A DNA stretch of 55,613 nucleotides, from assembly GCF_011682175.1 (NCBI RefSeq), contig NZ_WHJG01000043.1:1-55613 (forward strand). Reading direction: 5' to 3'. Positions 8,755 to 17,946 of this stretch are shown one piece after another. How positions within the stretch are numbered: the stretch's first letter is position 1; every line of letters begins with the position of its first letter. Position numbers and translations under genes: made by a program. This DNA comes from Massilia frigida (GTDB taxonomy: Bacteria > Pseudomonadota > Gammaproteobacteria > Burkholderiales > Burkholderiaceae_D). The notes under the pieces were generated by a model that ran no database searches, had not been told where the DNA came from, and saw only the letters and a list, made by a program, of their open reading frames with translations.

Positions 8755-9213
8755 ATGTTCGAGCGCTTCGCAAAACCCCTGGCCTGCGCCGGCCTGGCCG
8801 TGTTCCTGACGGCATGCGCCGCCACCGGCCCGAAATTTTCGACGATAGAAAATACCCTTCCCGCCGTGGCGGACAAGACCGGACGCGTCTTCTTCTACCG
8901 CGAATACTCGTCCTTCGGCGCCGGCATGCGCCCCGATATTTTCGCGTGCGGAAGCAAGGTCGGAGAATCCATTCCAGGCGGCATGTTCTATGCGGATCTG
9001 CCGGCCGGCGAGTGCGAGATCACCATCCCTTCGGTCATGTATCCGGGTGAGCGCAAAATCAGCGTCACTGTCGGTACGCCGAAAGTGATTTATTTCAAGA
9101 CCTGGATGGGCGCATCGAGCTTTGGCGGGCGCACCAATATCGACGAGGTGAGCGCAGGCGAGGCCGTCGAGGCGATGCAAGACCTGGCCCTGACCAACGA
9201 GAAAAAGAACTGA
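8755..9213 (+). CDS. DUF2846-type lipoprotein
   Basis: A 152-residue predicted lipoprotein: signal MFERFAKPLACAGLAVFLTA with lipobox Cys about residue 21, then a compact beta-rich domain (GRVFFYREYSSFGAGMRPDI, YADLPAGECEITIP, KVIYFKTWMG) matching DUF2846. Such proteins are surface or periplasmic with no known activity. The C-terminus (EAVEAMQDLALTNEKKN) is helical and charged, as is usual. It follows the DUF1264 gene by 146 bases in the same direction but has an A-rich leader of its own, so co-transcription is uncertain. Confidence 0.8.
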   Translation: MFERFAKPLACAGLAVFLTACAATGPKFSTIENTLPAVADKTGRVFFYREYSSFGAGMRPDIFACGSKVGESIPGGMFYADLPAGECEITIPSVMYPGERKISVTVGTPKVIYFKTWMGASSFGGRTNIDEVSAGEAVEAMQDLALTNEKKN

Positions 9214-9476
9214 TCAGCCGTTCAAAAAAATAGCTCAATCGCTCAACCGCGCGGCCGGTAACGGACCCGCTCCCTGGGAGCATTTCCGCACCACGTGATT
9301 GGCATGCGTTCCGGCAAAAGCGGGCGGTTGCCGACGTCGCGCTTCGCCGGGTGCGCGGACATGCCGTCGCGCGCCTTCCAGGCAGAGGCCTTGCCACGCC
9401 GGCTGCGCGGCAGCAGCAGGACGGGGCGGCTGCATGCACTATACTGGCCGCTACGTCATCGTGCTTTTTTGATCTC

Positions 9477-10655
9477 ATGAGTATTTTCTTCCGACTGTTT
9501 CCCCCTGCGCTGCCCGCCGAACCTGCTCCCGCCCGCAGCGCGCCCGCGCTTCCCCTTGGCGCTGGCCAGTTCGCCTTTGCCGGCCTGGCGGATCTGGAAC
9601 AAGGGCTGGCATCGTATTGCGGCTATGAGCGCGAGGCAGCAGTGCGCGCATGCGGCGCGCTGGCCGATCCGCGCGTGCTGCCACTGCTTGCGTCCCGGCT
9701 CAACGACTGGGTGCCGCAGGTGCGCGAGGCGGCCCGCGCAGCCCTGATGACGCTGCTTGCGCAACTACCCCCGTCCGCCTCCCTCGCCATCTTGCCGCGC
9801 GTGCAGCATCTGCTGAACGCCGGCAGAACGGATCACCGTGCCTGGGTCGATGCGTTTGAACAAGAATTGATTCGGGTCGCCGGTGTCCAGGCCTTGCTAC
9901 AACGCGTGCACGATGCCGATCACGCCGTGGCGCGCGCCAGTTTCCGTCTGTTGCGCCAGCACGGCGCATGCACGGTTGCCGAACTGATCGGCGCCATCGG
10001 CCGCAACTGGAATGACGTGATGCTGGCCATCCAGGGTGTGCGCCTGTGCGTGCGATTGCCGCCGGATCAGCGCAGCGTACTGTGCCGCATGGCGCTCGCT
10101 TCGCCCTTCGGCAGTGTCCGCATGCTCGCGCTGCAAGCCATGATCGATATCGATATCAGTAGCGACGAGTGGCTGCCGGCCGCGCGCGCGGCCCTGCTCG
10201 ATGCCAACTCATCGGTGCGCGCCGTGGCCAAGCCGTTCATGGCGCGCCACGGTGTCGATCTCCGGGCGTTTTACCGGACCGCGGCGCGGCAGCCGGACCA
10301 GAAAGCCAGACAGGTGGTCACTGCGCTGGCCGGATTGGCCAGCCTGCGCAACCCGGAGGACATTGCCTTTCTGCGGACCTTCACCACGCACGGGTGCCAG
10401 TCGGTCCGGGCCCAGGCCTTGACCGAATGGCTGCATCTGGCCCCCGGCGACAAGGACGATATCGCGCTGGCGGCGCTGATGGATGTCTCGCGCACGGGCC
10501 GGAAATTGTCTTTGCAAATGGTCTGCAAGCAGCGCACCTACATCCCCATGGCGCTGGTGAGCGCGCGTCTGGCGGCAACCGGCGACATGGATATGCTGGC
10601 ATCGTTTGCCGAGCGCCTCGGATCGGGCGGCATGGCGCGCACCAATGGGCGATAG
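9477..10655 (+). CDS. HEAT-repeat-like protein
   Basis: A 392-residue alpha-helical protein built from helical pairs resembling HEAT/PBS-lyase repeats: EREAAVRACGALADPRVLPLLASRL, VPQVREAARAALMTLL, SVRMLALQAMIDI, NSSVRAVAKPFMARHG. There is no signal peptide, so it is probably a cytosolic protein-binding scaffold. The ATG at 9477 begins MSIFFRLFPP; upstream in-frame sequence is unlike protein. It lies just before the PAAR gene on the same strand, 218 bases away, so it could be functionally linked to the secretion cargo, but that is only positional. Confidence 0.7.
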   Translation: MSIFFRLFPPALPAEPAPARSAPALPLGAGQFAFAGLADLEQGLASYCGYEREAAVRACGALADPRVLPLLASRLNDWVPQVREAARAALMTLLAQLPPSASLAILPRVQHLLNAGRTDHRAWVDAFEQELIRVAGVQALLQRVHDADHAVARASFRLLRQHGACTVAELIGAIGRNWNDVMLAIQGVRLCVRLPPDQRSVLCRMALASPFGSVRMLALQAMIDIDISSDEWLPAARAALLDANSSVRAVAKPFMARHGVDLRAFYRTAARQPDQKARQVVTALAGLASLRNPEDIAFLRTFTTHGCQSVRAQALTEWLHLAPGDKDDIALAALMDVSRTGRKLSLQMVCKQRTYIPMALVSARLAATGDMDMLASFAERLGSGGMARTNGR

Positions 10656-10802
10656 TTGCTGCCCCTGTTGAGACTGCTAGCTAGCGAAGACTTGCTTGAT
10701 CGATGTCAAGCCTTCCAGGGCGTCGAAACGTAACCTTGGCATATGTCAGGCGCCCCGGTGCCGCTAACGCCAGTTTGTTTATGTCGTCGCAAAGGAAGAG
10801 CC

Positions 10803-10877
10803 ATGAAACCGACCTCCCACCCCGTCGTTCCCGCAGGAGCCAGCCGCCGTCCAGCCACGCGGAGCCTGGCGCAATGA
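10803..10877 (+). CDS. Possible 24-residue coupled small ORF before PAAR gene
   Basis: A short reading frame preceded by AAAGGAAG (10791-10798) at good spacing. Its stop TGA overlaps the PAAR start as ATGA at 10874-10877. The product would be a basic, Pro/Ser/Arg-rich peptide starting MKPTSHPVV. It may act only to couple translation into the PAAR gene, or be chance. The strong ribosome site and the exact ATGA overlap are the support. Confidence 0.35.
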   Translation: MKPTSHPVVPAGASRRPATRSLAQ

Positions 10878-11410
10878 GGCGCTACACCATCACCCTTGGG
10901 GCCACCACGACGGCCGGCGGGCGCGTCATGTCGGCCAGCGGCAGCGGCTGCATCAACGGCGTGCCCATCGCACTCGAGGGCGACCTGGTGGCCTGTCCCG
11001 CATGCAAGGCTACCGGGCGCATCCTGTGCGTCGGCCCGCGCATCCCCGAAATGTCCGACGGCAAGCACGTCGCGCTCGAAAACGATTTGTGCACCTGCCG
11101 CTGTTCGCCCCCGCCCAAGCTGCTGCCGGTGCAGATCATGCGCAGCCAGGTGCTCAAGGATACCGGCCGCGCCCTGTCCAATACCAGCGACGGCGATCCA
11201 TCCCGTCCCGCGCGTGGCGCGCCGCGCGGTCCCAGCTTCAACGAGCGCTTCGTGCTGCTTGACGAAGAAACCGGCGACCCGCTGGTGCACAAGGAATATG
11301 CGGTGGTGCGCGCCAGCGGGCAACTCGAATTCGGCACCTCGGACCGCAATGGCTACACGCACTTGCTGTCGACGACCGCGGTGCCCGAATCCGTCGAAAT
11401 CTATGTCTAG
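10874..11410 (+). CDS. PAAR-domain protein with C-terminal TTR-like extension (T6SS tip)
   Basis: A 178-residue protein. Residues 1-95 form a PAAR domain (TAGGRVMSASGSGCINGVPIA, EGDLVACPACKATGRI, EMSDGKHVALENDLCTCRC) with the Cys/His pattern of the zinc-tipped beta cone that caps the VgrG spike of type VI secretion systems. After a linker, residues 120-178 (FNERFVLLDEETGDPLVHKEYAVV...DRNGYTHLL) resemble the transthyretin-like tail that many PAAR proteins use to carry effectors. The ATG at 10874 starts the domain cleanly. The downstream endolysin-like gene is 9 bases away, so the two form a likely spike-cargo pair. No other T6SS genes lie in the window. Confidence 0.85.
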   Translation: MRRYTITLGATTTAGGRVMSASGSGCINGVPIALEGDLVACPACKATGRILCVGPRIPEMSDGKHVALENDLCTCRCSPPPKLLPVQIMRSQVLKDTGRALSNTSDGDPSRPARGAPRGPSFNERFVLLDEETGDPLVHKEYAVVRASGQLEFGTSDRNGYTHLLSTTAVPESVEIYV

Positions 11411-11418
11411 GAAGCAGC

Positions 11419-12081
11419 ATGAGCGCGACCCTCATTTCGCCGTCCGGTGCAGTCCTGCACCACCGGGCACGCGTGAGCACCACGCCGGCCGCCGAAGCCG
11501 AAGCGAAGGCGGTGCGCATCCGGCTTGAGAAGGCATGCCGGCTTGAAGAAAACCGCGTCTACCTCAAGCAGCCCAACATCCGCGCCTTCCTGCGCGCGAT
11601 GTGCCACAGCCTGGGTGGCGGCGTCGATTTTCTCGATGGCGCCATTCGCGGCCGGCGCAGCGACCCGTGGCGCTTCACCGACTTCTCCACCCATCCCGGC
11701 CCCGGCCACGACGGCAAGGGCACTGCGGCCGGCCTGTACCGCATCACCCGCGAAATATGGGAAGAGTACGGCGCGCGCATGGACCTGAGCGATTTCTGTG
11801 CCGAGACGCAGGAACTGATTGCCGTGGAAGTGCTGCGCGGATTGGGCGTGCTGGGCAAGATCCAGGCCGGCGATATCGACGCCACCCTGGTCATGGCGGG
11901 GGTCTGCTGGCCGGGCTTGCCCAAAACGCCAGCCAGCCAGGGGCGCTTTGCGGCGCCCGACGCGGCGTACGAGAGCTTCCTGCACAAATACGGTGAATGC
12001 GGCGGCACCATCAACCCGCAGGCGGGCATGCGCGGCCAGTCCGACCCGTCGCGCGCCGACCTGCCGCCACCGCGCCCTTGA
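11419..12081 (+). CDS. Lambda-endolysin-like (GH104-type) protein, probable T6SS cargo
   Basis: A 220-residue protein. Residues 50-195 follow the order of phage lambda endolysin R: NIRAFLRAMCHSLGGG, FTDFSTHP, GTAAGLYRITREIWEEY, LSDFCAETQELIAVEVLRGLG and IQAGDIDATLVMAGVCWPGLP. These match the lambda segments around AFLDMLAWSEGT, YSDHP, GAGRYQLLSRWWDAY and DFSPKSQDAVAL. The catalytic Glu of lambda R (in WSEGT) falls at Leu65 here (HSLGG), so activity may be lost or use another residue. Tight linkage to the PAAR gene suggests an exported peptidoglycan-targeting effector. No immunity-like gene follows; the next gene is on the other strand. The C-terminus is Pro-rich. Confidence 0.7.
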   Translation: MSATLISPSGAVLHHRARVSTTPAAEAEAKAVRIRLEKACRLEENRVYLKQPNIRAFLRAMCHSLGGGVDFLDGAIRGRRSDPWRFTDFSTHPGPGHDGKGTAAGLYRITREIWEEYGARMDLSDFCAETQELIAVEVLRGLGVLGKIQAGDIDATLVMAGVCWPGLPKTPASQGRFAAPDAAYESFLHKYGECGGTINPQAGMRGQSDPSRADLPPPRP

Positions 12082-12218
12082 GCCGCAGGGCGCCTGCGCG
12101 CTAGCCCAAGGCGCATCGCGCCGCCGTGATCGCGCTCCCGGCCCGAGCGCCGGCCCGCGCAGTGCCAGCGCCACGGCAGCACCGTCACCAGCGCCACCAG
12201 CGCCGCTCCGCCTTGTGC

Positions 12219-13166
12219 TTACTGCGCCGCCTTGACGCCGCCGGCCTGGCGCTGCTGCCACTCCAATCCCGGACGCGCCACCCGGAATTGCAGCAGCTGC
12301 CCATTCTCCACCTCGGTCACGTAAGCAGTGCGTCCATCCGGCCCGCCGAAACTGATATTGCTCGGCTTCTTGCCGGGCAGGGCGATCTCGGCCAGGATGC
12401 GGCCCTGCGGCGACAGCTTGACCACCGTGCCTTTGCCGATGCGCGTGACGTACAGGTTGCCGTCCACATCGACGCGCATGCCATCGAGCGCAAAATCGGC
12501 AAAGCTGGCGATGCGGCGCTTGCCGCCGAGCGTGCCATCGGGCGCGATCGTGAAGGCCCAGATATTGCGCTGCACGCTTTCGTTGACGTACAGGGTGCGC
12601 CCGTCCGGACTGACGTCGATGCCGTTGGCGGTGCCAAGCTGGTCGGCCGCAAGCGTGACGCTGCCGTCCGGATCGATGCGCCACACGCGTCCCGCATTCT
12701 TCTTCCAGTCCGGATCGCTCGCATAGATGACGCCGCCGGCCGTGATGGCCAGGTCGTTCGGCTGGCTCATGGCGGCCTCGCGCGCATGGACGGCGATGGC
12801 GCCGCTGGCCGGGTCGATGCGGTAAATCGTGTGTTCCACATAGTCGGCCACGAACATCGCGCCATCCGGCCCGAAGCGGATGCCGTTGGCCACGCTGGTG
12901 CCGGGCAGGGTCACGAACACCGCAGCCTCGCCATTCGGCTTGACCTTGCCGATGGTTTGCTGGCGCGCGAAATTGACTGCGTACACATTACCGGCGGCAT
13001 CAACCGCCGGCCCTTCCACGCCGAAGGTGAACGATTGGGGCGGGGTGAGGGCGCTGGCCACGTGCAGCCGCTCCAGGGTGGCCGGGGGCGCGCCGGCGGC
13101 CACCGCGTGCGCCGCGTGGCAGGCGGCAAAAGCCAGCGCGCACGCCAGCCGGGTCGAGGTATCCAT
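12219..13166 (-). CDS. Exported SMP-30/gluconolactonase-like beta-propeller protein
   Basis: A 315-residue protein with a signal peptide (ending near HAVAAGA, about residue 24), hence probably periplasmic. The body has propeller blades of the SMP-30/gluconolactonase/LRE family: GPAVDAAGNVYAVNFA, NGIRFGPDGAMFVADYVEHTIY, LGTANGIDVSPDGRTLYVNESV and ISFGGPDGRTAYVTEVENG. The N-x-x-x-x-S-P-D-G and D-x-x-G-x-x-Y-V elements are the usual metal/lactone-site surroundings. Sugar lactone hydrolysis is possible but unproven. Start at 13166 follows GGAG. Divergent from the NHL-M23 fusion, another beta-propeller, 75 bases away. Confidence 0.82.
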   Translation of the reverse strand: MDTSTRLACALAFAACHAAHAVAAGAPPATLERLHVASALTPPQSFTFGVEGPAVDAAGNVYAVNFARQQTIGKVKPNGEAAVFVTLPGTSVANGIRFGPDGAMFVADYVEHTIYRIDPASGAIAVHAREAAMSQPNDLAITAGGVIYASDPDWKKNAGRVWRIDPDGSVTLAADQLGTANGIDVSPDGRTLYVNESVQRNIWAFTIAPDGTLGGKRRIASFADFALDGMRVDVDGNLYVTRIGKGTVVKLSPQGRILAEIALPGKKPSNISFGGPDGRTAYVTEVENGQLLQFRVARPGLEWQQRQAGGVKAAQ

Positions 13167-13240
13167 GCAACTCCGATCGGGAAAAAGCCGGTCATCCGGC
13201 CGGCACCCAGTGTACTTGATGATGAGGTAAGCTTCGTGTT

Positions 13241-15493
13241 TTGATCATACTCAGCCAGGTGACAAGCTTGAATGGTAAATACAGGAAGCCGCTGCTGATT
13301 GCGGCGGCTATCGGCGTCCTGGCGGCGGGCGCCATCTGGATCGCGCTGCAACCGATCCACCAGCCGGCGATGCGCAAAGTGGCGGCCATGGCGGGCATCA
13401 CACCGCAGCCGACCGTGCTGGGCTGGCCGGTCAGCATCGGCACCGTGGCCGGTGCCAGCGGCAGCGCCGGATGGGCCGATGGCGCCGCGGCGCAGGCACG
13501 CTTTTCCGACCCCTTCGGCCTGGTGATCGACCGCGACGGCAACGTGTACGTGGCCGACGCGGGCGACAACAACCGCATCCGCAAGATCACGCCCGAGGGC
13601 GTGGTCTCCACCCTGGCCGGTGCGAGCGAAGGCTTGGCCGACGGCACCGGCGCCGCCGCCGCGTTTCACACGCCGTCCGGCATGGCCATCGATGGCGCCG
13701 GCAACCTGTTCGTGGCCGATACCGGCAACAATGCGATCCGCAAGATCACGCCGTATGGCGTGGTCAGCACCATCGGCGGCAGCGGCGTGGCCGGCTACCG
13801 CGACGGCAAGGCGGGCGAGGCCCAGTTCAACGGACCGGTCGGCGTGGCGGTCGACCAGGCCGGCGTGGTATTTGTGGCCGACACCTACAACGACCGCATC
13901 CGCAAGATTGCGCCCGACGGCACGGTCAGCACGCTCGCTGGCGGCGCGCCCGGCTATGTCGACGGAGCGGCTGATGCCGCCCGCTTCGACACGCCCACCT
14001 CGGTCGTGGTCGACGCCAGGGGCAACCTGTACGTGGCCGACACCAGCAACGGCGCGCTGCGCAAGCTGGCGCCGGACGGGCAGGTGAGCACCCTGGCGAT
14101 TGCCCCGCAAGACGCCGACAAACCGCTGCTGCGCCGCCCTGTGGGCCTGGCGCTCACGCATGACGGCTTTCTGTACGTGGGCGATATCTGGCGCGGACGC
14201 ATCCTGCAGGTCAGTCCCGACGGCAGCTTGCGCGGCCTGACCGGGATTGGCGTCGACATCGAGATCGGCGACCACAAGGCGCTGCGCTTTAGCCGGCCGA
14301 GTGCGATAGCGGTCGACCGCGAGGGCGCGCTCTACGTGGCCGATGCCGTGAAGCGCAGCGTGCACCGGGTTGCGCCCCGACTCGATGGGGCGACCGCGGT
14401 GCTGGCGCCCAGGGCGCCGGCGCTGGTCGCCGCCGCGACAGCGCCGGTGCCGGCAACGGCGAGCGCGTCCCAGCCTGTTGCGGCGGCGGTATCGCCGGCG
14501 CCGGCCGCCGCGCCCGCGCGCTTTCCATGGCCGTTCAAGCCGCAGGACCAGCGCCGCGAAGTGGTCGGCACGATCGGCGAAGTGCGCGGCAGTTATGGCG
14601 GCGAGAGCCGGCATCACTTTCACAGCGGCCTCGATGTCCAGGCCGACATGGGCGTGCCGGTGCTGGCGGTGGCCGACGAAAAAGTCAGCAGCCCGGCGCC
14701 CAACTGGGCCTTCGGCGAGGTCGGCGAAGGCATGAGCGTCGACAGCATGGCCTACATCCACATGCGGGTCGGGCGCACGGTCAAGGATGCGCCGCTCGAC
14801 CCAGCGCGCTTCATCATGCTAGCCGACGACAAAGGCAAGGCGGCGCGCATGCGCGTCAAGCGCGGCACGCGCTTCCATGTGGGCGACGCGCTCGGCACGG
14901 TCAACCGCATGTTCCATGTACACCTCGTGTACCAGCCGGGCGGGGCGGAAGCCAATCCGCTGATCCTGCCCTTCACGGGCTTCAGCGACCAGGTGGCGCC
15001 GCGCATCGACAAGATCGGGCTGGTGGACGCGGCCGGTACGGCGCTGGCGCGCAAGCCGGGCAAGCGGGTGGTGGTGGCGCGCGGCGCGGGGCCGCTGGGG
15101 ATCGTGGTCGATGCCTACGACCAGGCCGACGGCAATGCCGCGCGGCGCAAGCTGGGTTTGTACAAGGTCGGCTACCAGGTGCTGCGGGCGGACGGCACGC
15201 CGCTGGCCGGATTCGAGCAGCCGCTGATCAACATCGAATTCAACAAGTTGCCGCCGGACCCGGAAAGCGTCAAGCTGGCCTACGCCGACAACAGCGGCAT
15301 CACCGTGTACGGCAGCGCGACCACGCGGTTTTTATATGTGGTGACCAACACCGTGCGCGACGGCGCGGCCAAGACCGGGGGATGGGATCCGGCCGCGCTG
15401 GCGCCGGGCGACTACCTGATCCGCATCTTTGCGGCCGATTATGTCGGCAACGAAGCGCTCAACGGACGCGACCTGCCGATTACGGTGGAGTGA
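13241..15493 (+). CDS. NHL-repeat beta-propeller fused to an M23-type peptidase domain
   Basis: About 750 residues. One N-terminal membrane anchor or signal segment (LLIAAAIGVLAAGAIWIAL) precedes NHL repeats at about 55-385 (for example FGLVIDRDGNVYVADAGDNN-type blades repeated five to six times). An Ala/Pro linker follows, then a LytM/M23-like domain: H461-S-G-L-D465 and H559-V-H561 match the HxxxD and HxH zinc ligands of the family. A beta-rich C-terminal region follows (about 590-750). The window allows TTG 13241, GTG 13259 or TTG 13268; CAGGTGA lies 7 bases before 13268, which I find plausible. Likely acts on cell wall or matrix in the periplasm. The fusion is unusual. Confidence 0.8.
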   Translation: MIILSQVTSLNGKYRKPLLIAAAIGVLAAGAIWIALQPIHQPAMRKVAAMAGITPQPTVLGWPVSIGTVAGASGSAGWADGAAAQARFSDPFGLVIDRDGNVYVADAGDNNRIRKITPEGVVSTLAGASEGLADGTGAAAAFHTPSGMAIDGAGNLFVADTGNNAIRKITPYGVVSTIGGSGVAGYRDGKAGEAQFNGPVGVAVDQAGVVFVADTYNDRIRKIAPDGTVSTLAGGAPGYVDGAADAARFDTPTSVVVDARGNLYVADTSNGALRKLAPDGQVSTLAIAPQDADKPLLRRPVGLALTHDGFLYVGDIWRGRILQVSPDGSLRGLTGIGVDIEIGDHKALRFSRPSAIAVDREGALYVADAVKRSVHRVAPRLDGATAVLAPRAPALVAAATAPVPATASASQPVAAAVSPAPAAAPARFPWPFKPQDQRREVVGTIGEVRGSYGGESRHHFHSGLDVQADMGVPVLAVADEKVSSPAPNWAFGEVGEGMSVDSMAYIHMRVGRTVKDAPLDPARFIMLADDKGKAARMRVKRGTRFHVGDALGTVNRMFHVHLVYQPGGAEANPLILPFTGFSDQVAPRIDKIGLVDAAGTALARKPGKRVVVARGAGPLGIVVDAYDQADGNAARRKLGLYKVGYQVLRADGTPLAGFEQPLINIEFNKLPPDPESVKLAYADNSGITVYGSATTRFLYVVTNTVRDGAAKTGGWDPAALAPGDYLIRIFAADYVGNEALNGRDLPITVE

Positions 15494-15536
15494 CAAGGCT
15501 GGGCCGGGAGACCGCTACCGGCCTCCCGGCTTCTGG

Positions 15537-16199
15537 TCAGGCGCTGATGTTTGCCGGACGATTGCGGCGGCGGGCCATGAAGCCCAGCATTGCCATGCCG
15601 GTCAGGAACATGGCATAGGTTTCCGGTTCCGGGACCGCGCTGATGAGATTATCCGACGTGCTGAAACTGGTGAACGTGCCGCTTGGCGCCATGAACTGCG
15701 CTTGCTGGCCGCCATCGCAGCATCCCTCGAAGCCATAGATGGTCAGCGTGTGATTGCCCGCGCCCAAGTTTACCGTGGCGCCCAAATACTGCGACGGGTT
15801 GGTGTACTGGCTGTCCCACCAGATATCGTGGCTCTTCGCATCGAGCGCCACGCCGTTCAGGAACAGCGCGCCGCCGTAGCCGAAATCGACCCCTGCGCGG
15901 AACTGCCACAAGCCGGCTTTGGCGTCGCTGACGCCGAAGCTGATGGTCGACTTGAGCGCGAAATTGCTGCTGCCGCCGAACAGGCTGGCGTGGGTAATAT
16001 TGTCGTACGAAGCGACGCTGACTGACGCATGGGTGGGGCCCAGCAGCGCGGCATCGACGGCGCTGCGATAATCGGCTGCGCTGGACAAGGGGCCGGGCGG
16101 GGTGGCGGAAGCCGATTCGATGACGATCGCGCTAGCGCCGGCATTGGCGGCAAGCGTCAGGGTAGTCACTGCCAACATCCATGAGAGATTTTTCTTCAT
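15537..16199 (-). CDS. PEP-CTERM sorted exported protein (CCXG-like)
   Basis: A 220-residue secreted protein. It starts with a signal peptide (MKKNLSWMLAVTTLTLAANA) and ends with a PEP-CTERM signal: VPEPETYAMFLTGMAMLGF, then the basic tail MARRRNRP. This is recognised by exosortase/EpsH-type systems in EPS-producing proteobacteria. The body is a beta-sandwich-like domain with a CCDGG motif near residue 155 (GFEGCCDGGQQAQF), as in the CCXG subgroup. The ATG at 16199 has AGGAAA upstream; the in-frame extension to 16361 is not protein-like. No exosortase gene is in the window, so processing must be supplied elsewhere. Confidence 0.88.
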   Translation of the reverse strand: MKKNLSWMLAVTTLTLAANAGASAIVIESASATPPGPLSSAADYRSAVDAALLGPTHASVSVASYDNITHASLFGGSSNFALKSTISFGVSDAKAGLWQFRAGVDFGYGGALFLNGVALDAKSHDIWWDSQYTNPSQYLGATVNLGAGNHTLTIYGFEGCCDGGQQAQFMAPSGTFTSFSTSDNLISAVPEPETYAMFLTGMAMLGFMARRRNRPANISA

Positions 16200-16553
16200 A
16201 TTTTTCCTGGACAAAGCACCGCGCGCGCAATGCTGCGCGGTAAGTATAAAAAGGGTTTCGCCCCGCACAGGCGTCCAACAAATGCGATGGACGCCGAATC
16301 TGGGTGCTGGCGCTGAATCATGGTGTAGCGGATGGTCATCCGATACACGCACAGTGATCAAACAGTAACATAGATGCGCGGTGGAAAAAATATCGGCGGC
16401 AGCTGTGTTTACGTTTTACAACGAGCGAACTCCTACGGCTGAGCCCAAAACGCCTACAACCGGGGTCAGAGCTCTAACTAGCAACAAAAATATTGCAGAT
16501 TAGAGCTCTGAGCCCGGTTGTAGGAGTCTTTACTGCGGTTGTCGGCGTTGGCG
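16200..16553. other. Intergenic region upstream of PEP-CTERM gene
   Basis: 354 bases with no gene. The part next to 16199 is AT-richer and should hold the PEP-CTERM promoter on the minus strand, though I see no convincing hexamer pair. The distal part is filled by the 25-bp inverted repeat described separately. The dadA stop lies at 16554. Confidence 0.6.
16453..16524. repeat. Dispersed inverted-repeat element, copy A
   Basis: Left arm CCTACAACCGGGGTCAGAGC plus TCTAA (16453-16477) and a right arm 16500-16524 that is its reverse complement with one mismatch; the 22-base loop is 16478-16499. The same 25-base left arm occurs exactly at 41403-41427. This is a REP-like or non-autonomous mobile hairpin. 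It lies 3' of dadA, where it could also act as a transcription or RNA-stability stop. Confidence 0.85.
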
Positions 16554-17843
16554 TCAGGCGTTGGCGAGGTCGAGACGGGCGTCGCTGCCGCGACCCTGGT
16601 AGCGGCCGGCGGAGAGGTCGTCGAAGCGGATCGCCGGGCGCTTGGCCGACATCAGGTCGGCCAGCATCTGCGCCGAGCCGCATGACATGGTCCAGCCCAG
16701 CGTGCCGTGCCCGGTGTTCAGGAACAGATTGCCCAGCGCGGTGCGCCCGACAATCGGGGTGCCGTCCGGCGTCATCGGCCGCAGCCCGGTCCAGAACGTG
16801 GCGCGCGCGCTGTCGCCCGCGCCCGGAAACAGGTCGTTGACCACCATTTCGAGCGTGGCGCGGCGGCGCGGATTGAGCCGCTGGTCGAAGCCGGCAATCT
16901 CGGCCATGCCGCCGACGCGGATGCGGTCGTCGAAACGGGTCACGGCAATCTTGTAGCTCTCATCGAGAATGGTCGATACCGGCGCCTTGCTGGCATCGGT
17001 GATCGGCACGGTGATCGAGTAACCTTTCATCGGGTACACGGGAATGTCGACGATCGATTTGAGCAGCGCCGTCGAGTGCGCCCCCAGCGCGACCACATAG
17101 GCGTCGCCCTGCACCAGCTCGTCGCCGCAATGCACGCCGCTGATCGCGTTGCCCGTCACCGCCAGGCGGTCGATGGCGACGTTGTAGCGAAAGCGCACGC
17201 CCAGCGCTTCGGCCATCGCGGCCAGGCGCGTGGTGAACAGCTGGCAGTCGCCGGTCTCGTCATTGGGCAGGCGCAGCGCGCCGACCAGCTTGTCCTTGAC
17301 CAGCGCCAGTGCCGGCTCGGCCTGGCCGAGCTGGTCGCGCGCGAGCAGTTCGTACGGCACCCCGGAATCCTGCAGCACCTTGATGTCTTTTTCGGCGCTG
17401 GCAAACTGCTGTTCGGTGCGGAACAGCTGCATGGTGCCGCGCTGCCGGCTTTCGTAGCTGATGCCGGCTTCTTCGCGCAAGGTCTTGAAGCAGTCGCGGC
17501 TGTACTCGGCCAGGCGCACCATGCGTTCCTTGTTGACCGCGTAACGGTCGGCCGTGCAGTTGCGCAGCATGTCCCACATCCATTTGAGCTGGAAGGTGGT
17601 GCCGTCGGGCGTGATGGAGAGCGGCGCATGGCGCTGCAGCATCCATTTCATGGCCTTGAGGGGAATCCCGGGCGCGGCCCAGGGCGAGGCGTAGCCGGGC
17701 GAAATCTGGCCGGCATTGGCGAAGCTCGTTTCCAGCGCCGGACCGGGCTGGCGGTCGAGCACGGTGACGTCGTGGCCGGCCTTGGCCAGGTAGTAAGCAG
17801 TGGTCACGCCGATAACGCCGCTACCCAAAATGACGACACGCAT
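16554..17843 (-). CDS. dadA: D-amino acid dehydrogenase small subunit
   Basis: A 429-residue flavoprotein close to the usual length of DadA (about 430). It starts with the FAD-binding [20 protein letters not shown] and the acidic end VLDRQ. Hallmarks are [24 protein letters not shown] early and [16 protein letters not shown], then [17 protein letters not shown] near the end, which close the FAD site. It oxidises D-amino acids (classically D-alanine) to 2-oxoacids at the inner membrane, feeding electrons to quinone. GGAGAG lies just before the ATG. Divergent from an Lrp-type regulator 103 bases away, the arrangement seen for dad loci. Confidence 0.93.
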   Translation of the reverse strand: MRVVILGSGVIGVTTAYYLAKAGHDVTVLDRQPGPALETSFANAGQISPGYASPWAAPGIPLKAMKWMLQRHAPLSITPDGTTFQLKWMWDMLRNCTADRYAVNKERMVRLAEYSRDCFKTLREEAGISYESRQRGTMQLFRTEQQFASAEKDIKVLQDSGVPYELLARDQLGQAEPALALVKDKLVGALRLPNDETGDCQLFTTRLAAMAEALGVRFRYNVAIDRLAVTGNAISGVHCGDELVQGDAYVVALGAHSTALLKSIVDIPVYPMKGYSITVPITDASKAPVSTILDESYKIAVTRFDDRIRVGGMAEIAGFDQRLNPRRRATLEMVVNDLFPGAGDSARATFWTGLRPMTPDGTPIVGRTALGNLFLNTGHGTLGWTMSCGSAQMLADLMSAKRPAIRFDDLSAGRYQGRGSDARLDLANA

Positions 17844-17946
17844 GGTCTCTCCGGAAGAATAAATGAGGATTCAAGAATTTCCGCTATATTATTGGGATTC
17901 AACCAGTCTTTGTTCACGTATAACTGCACTTATTTAGTGGAATTTC

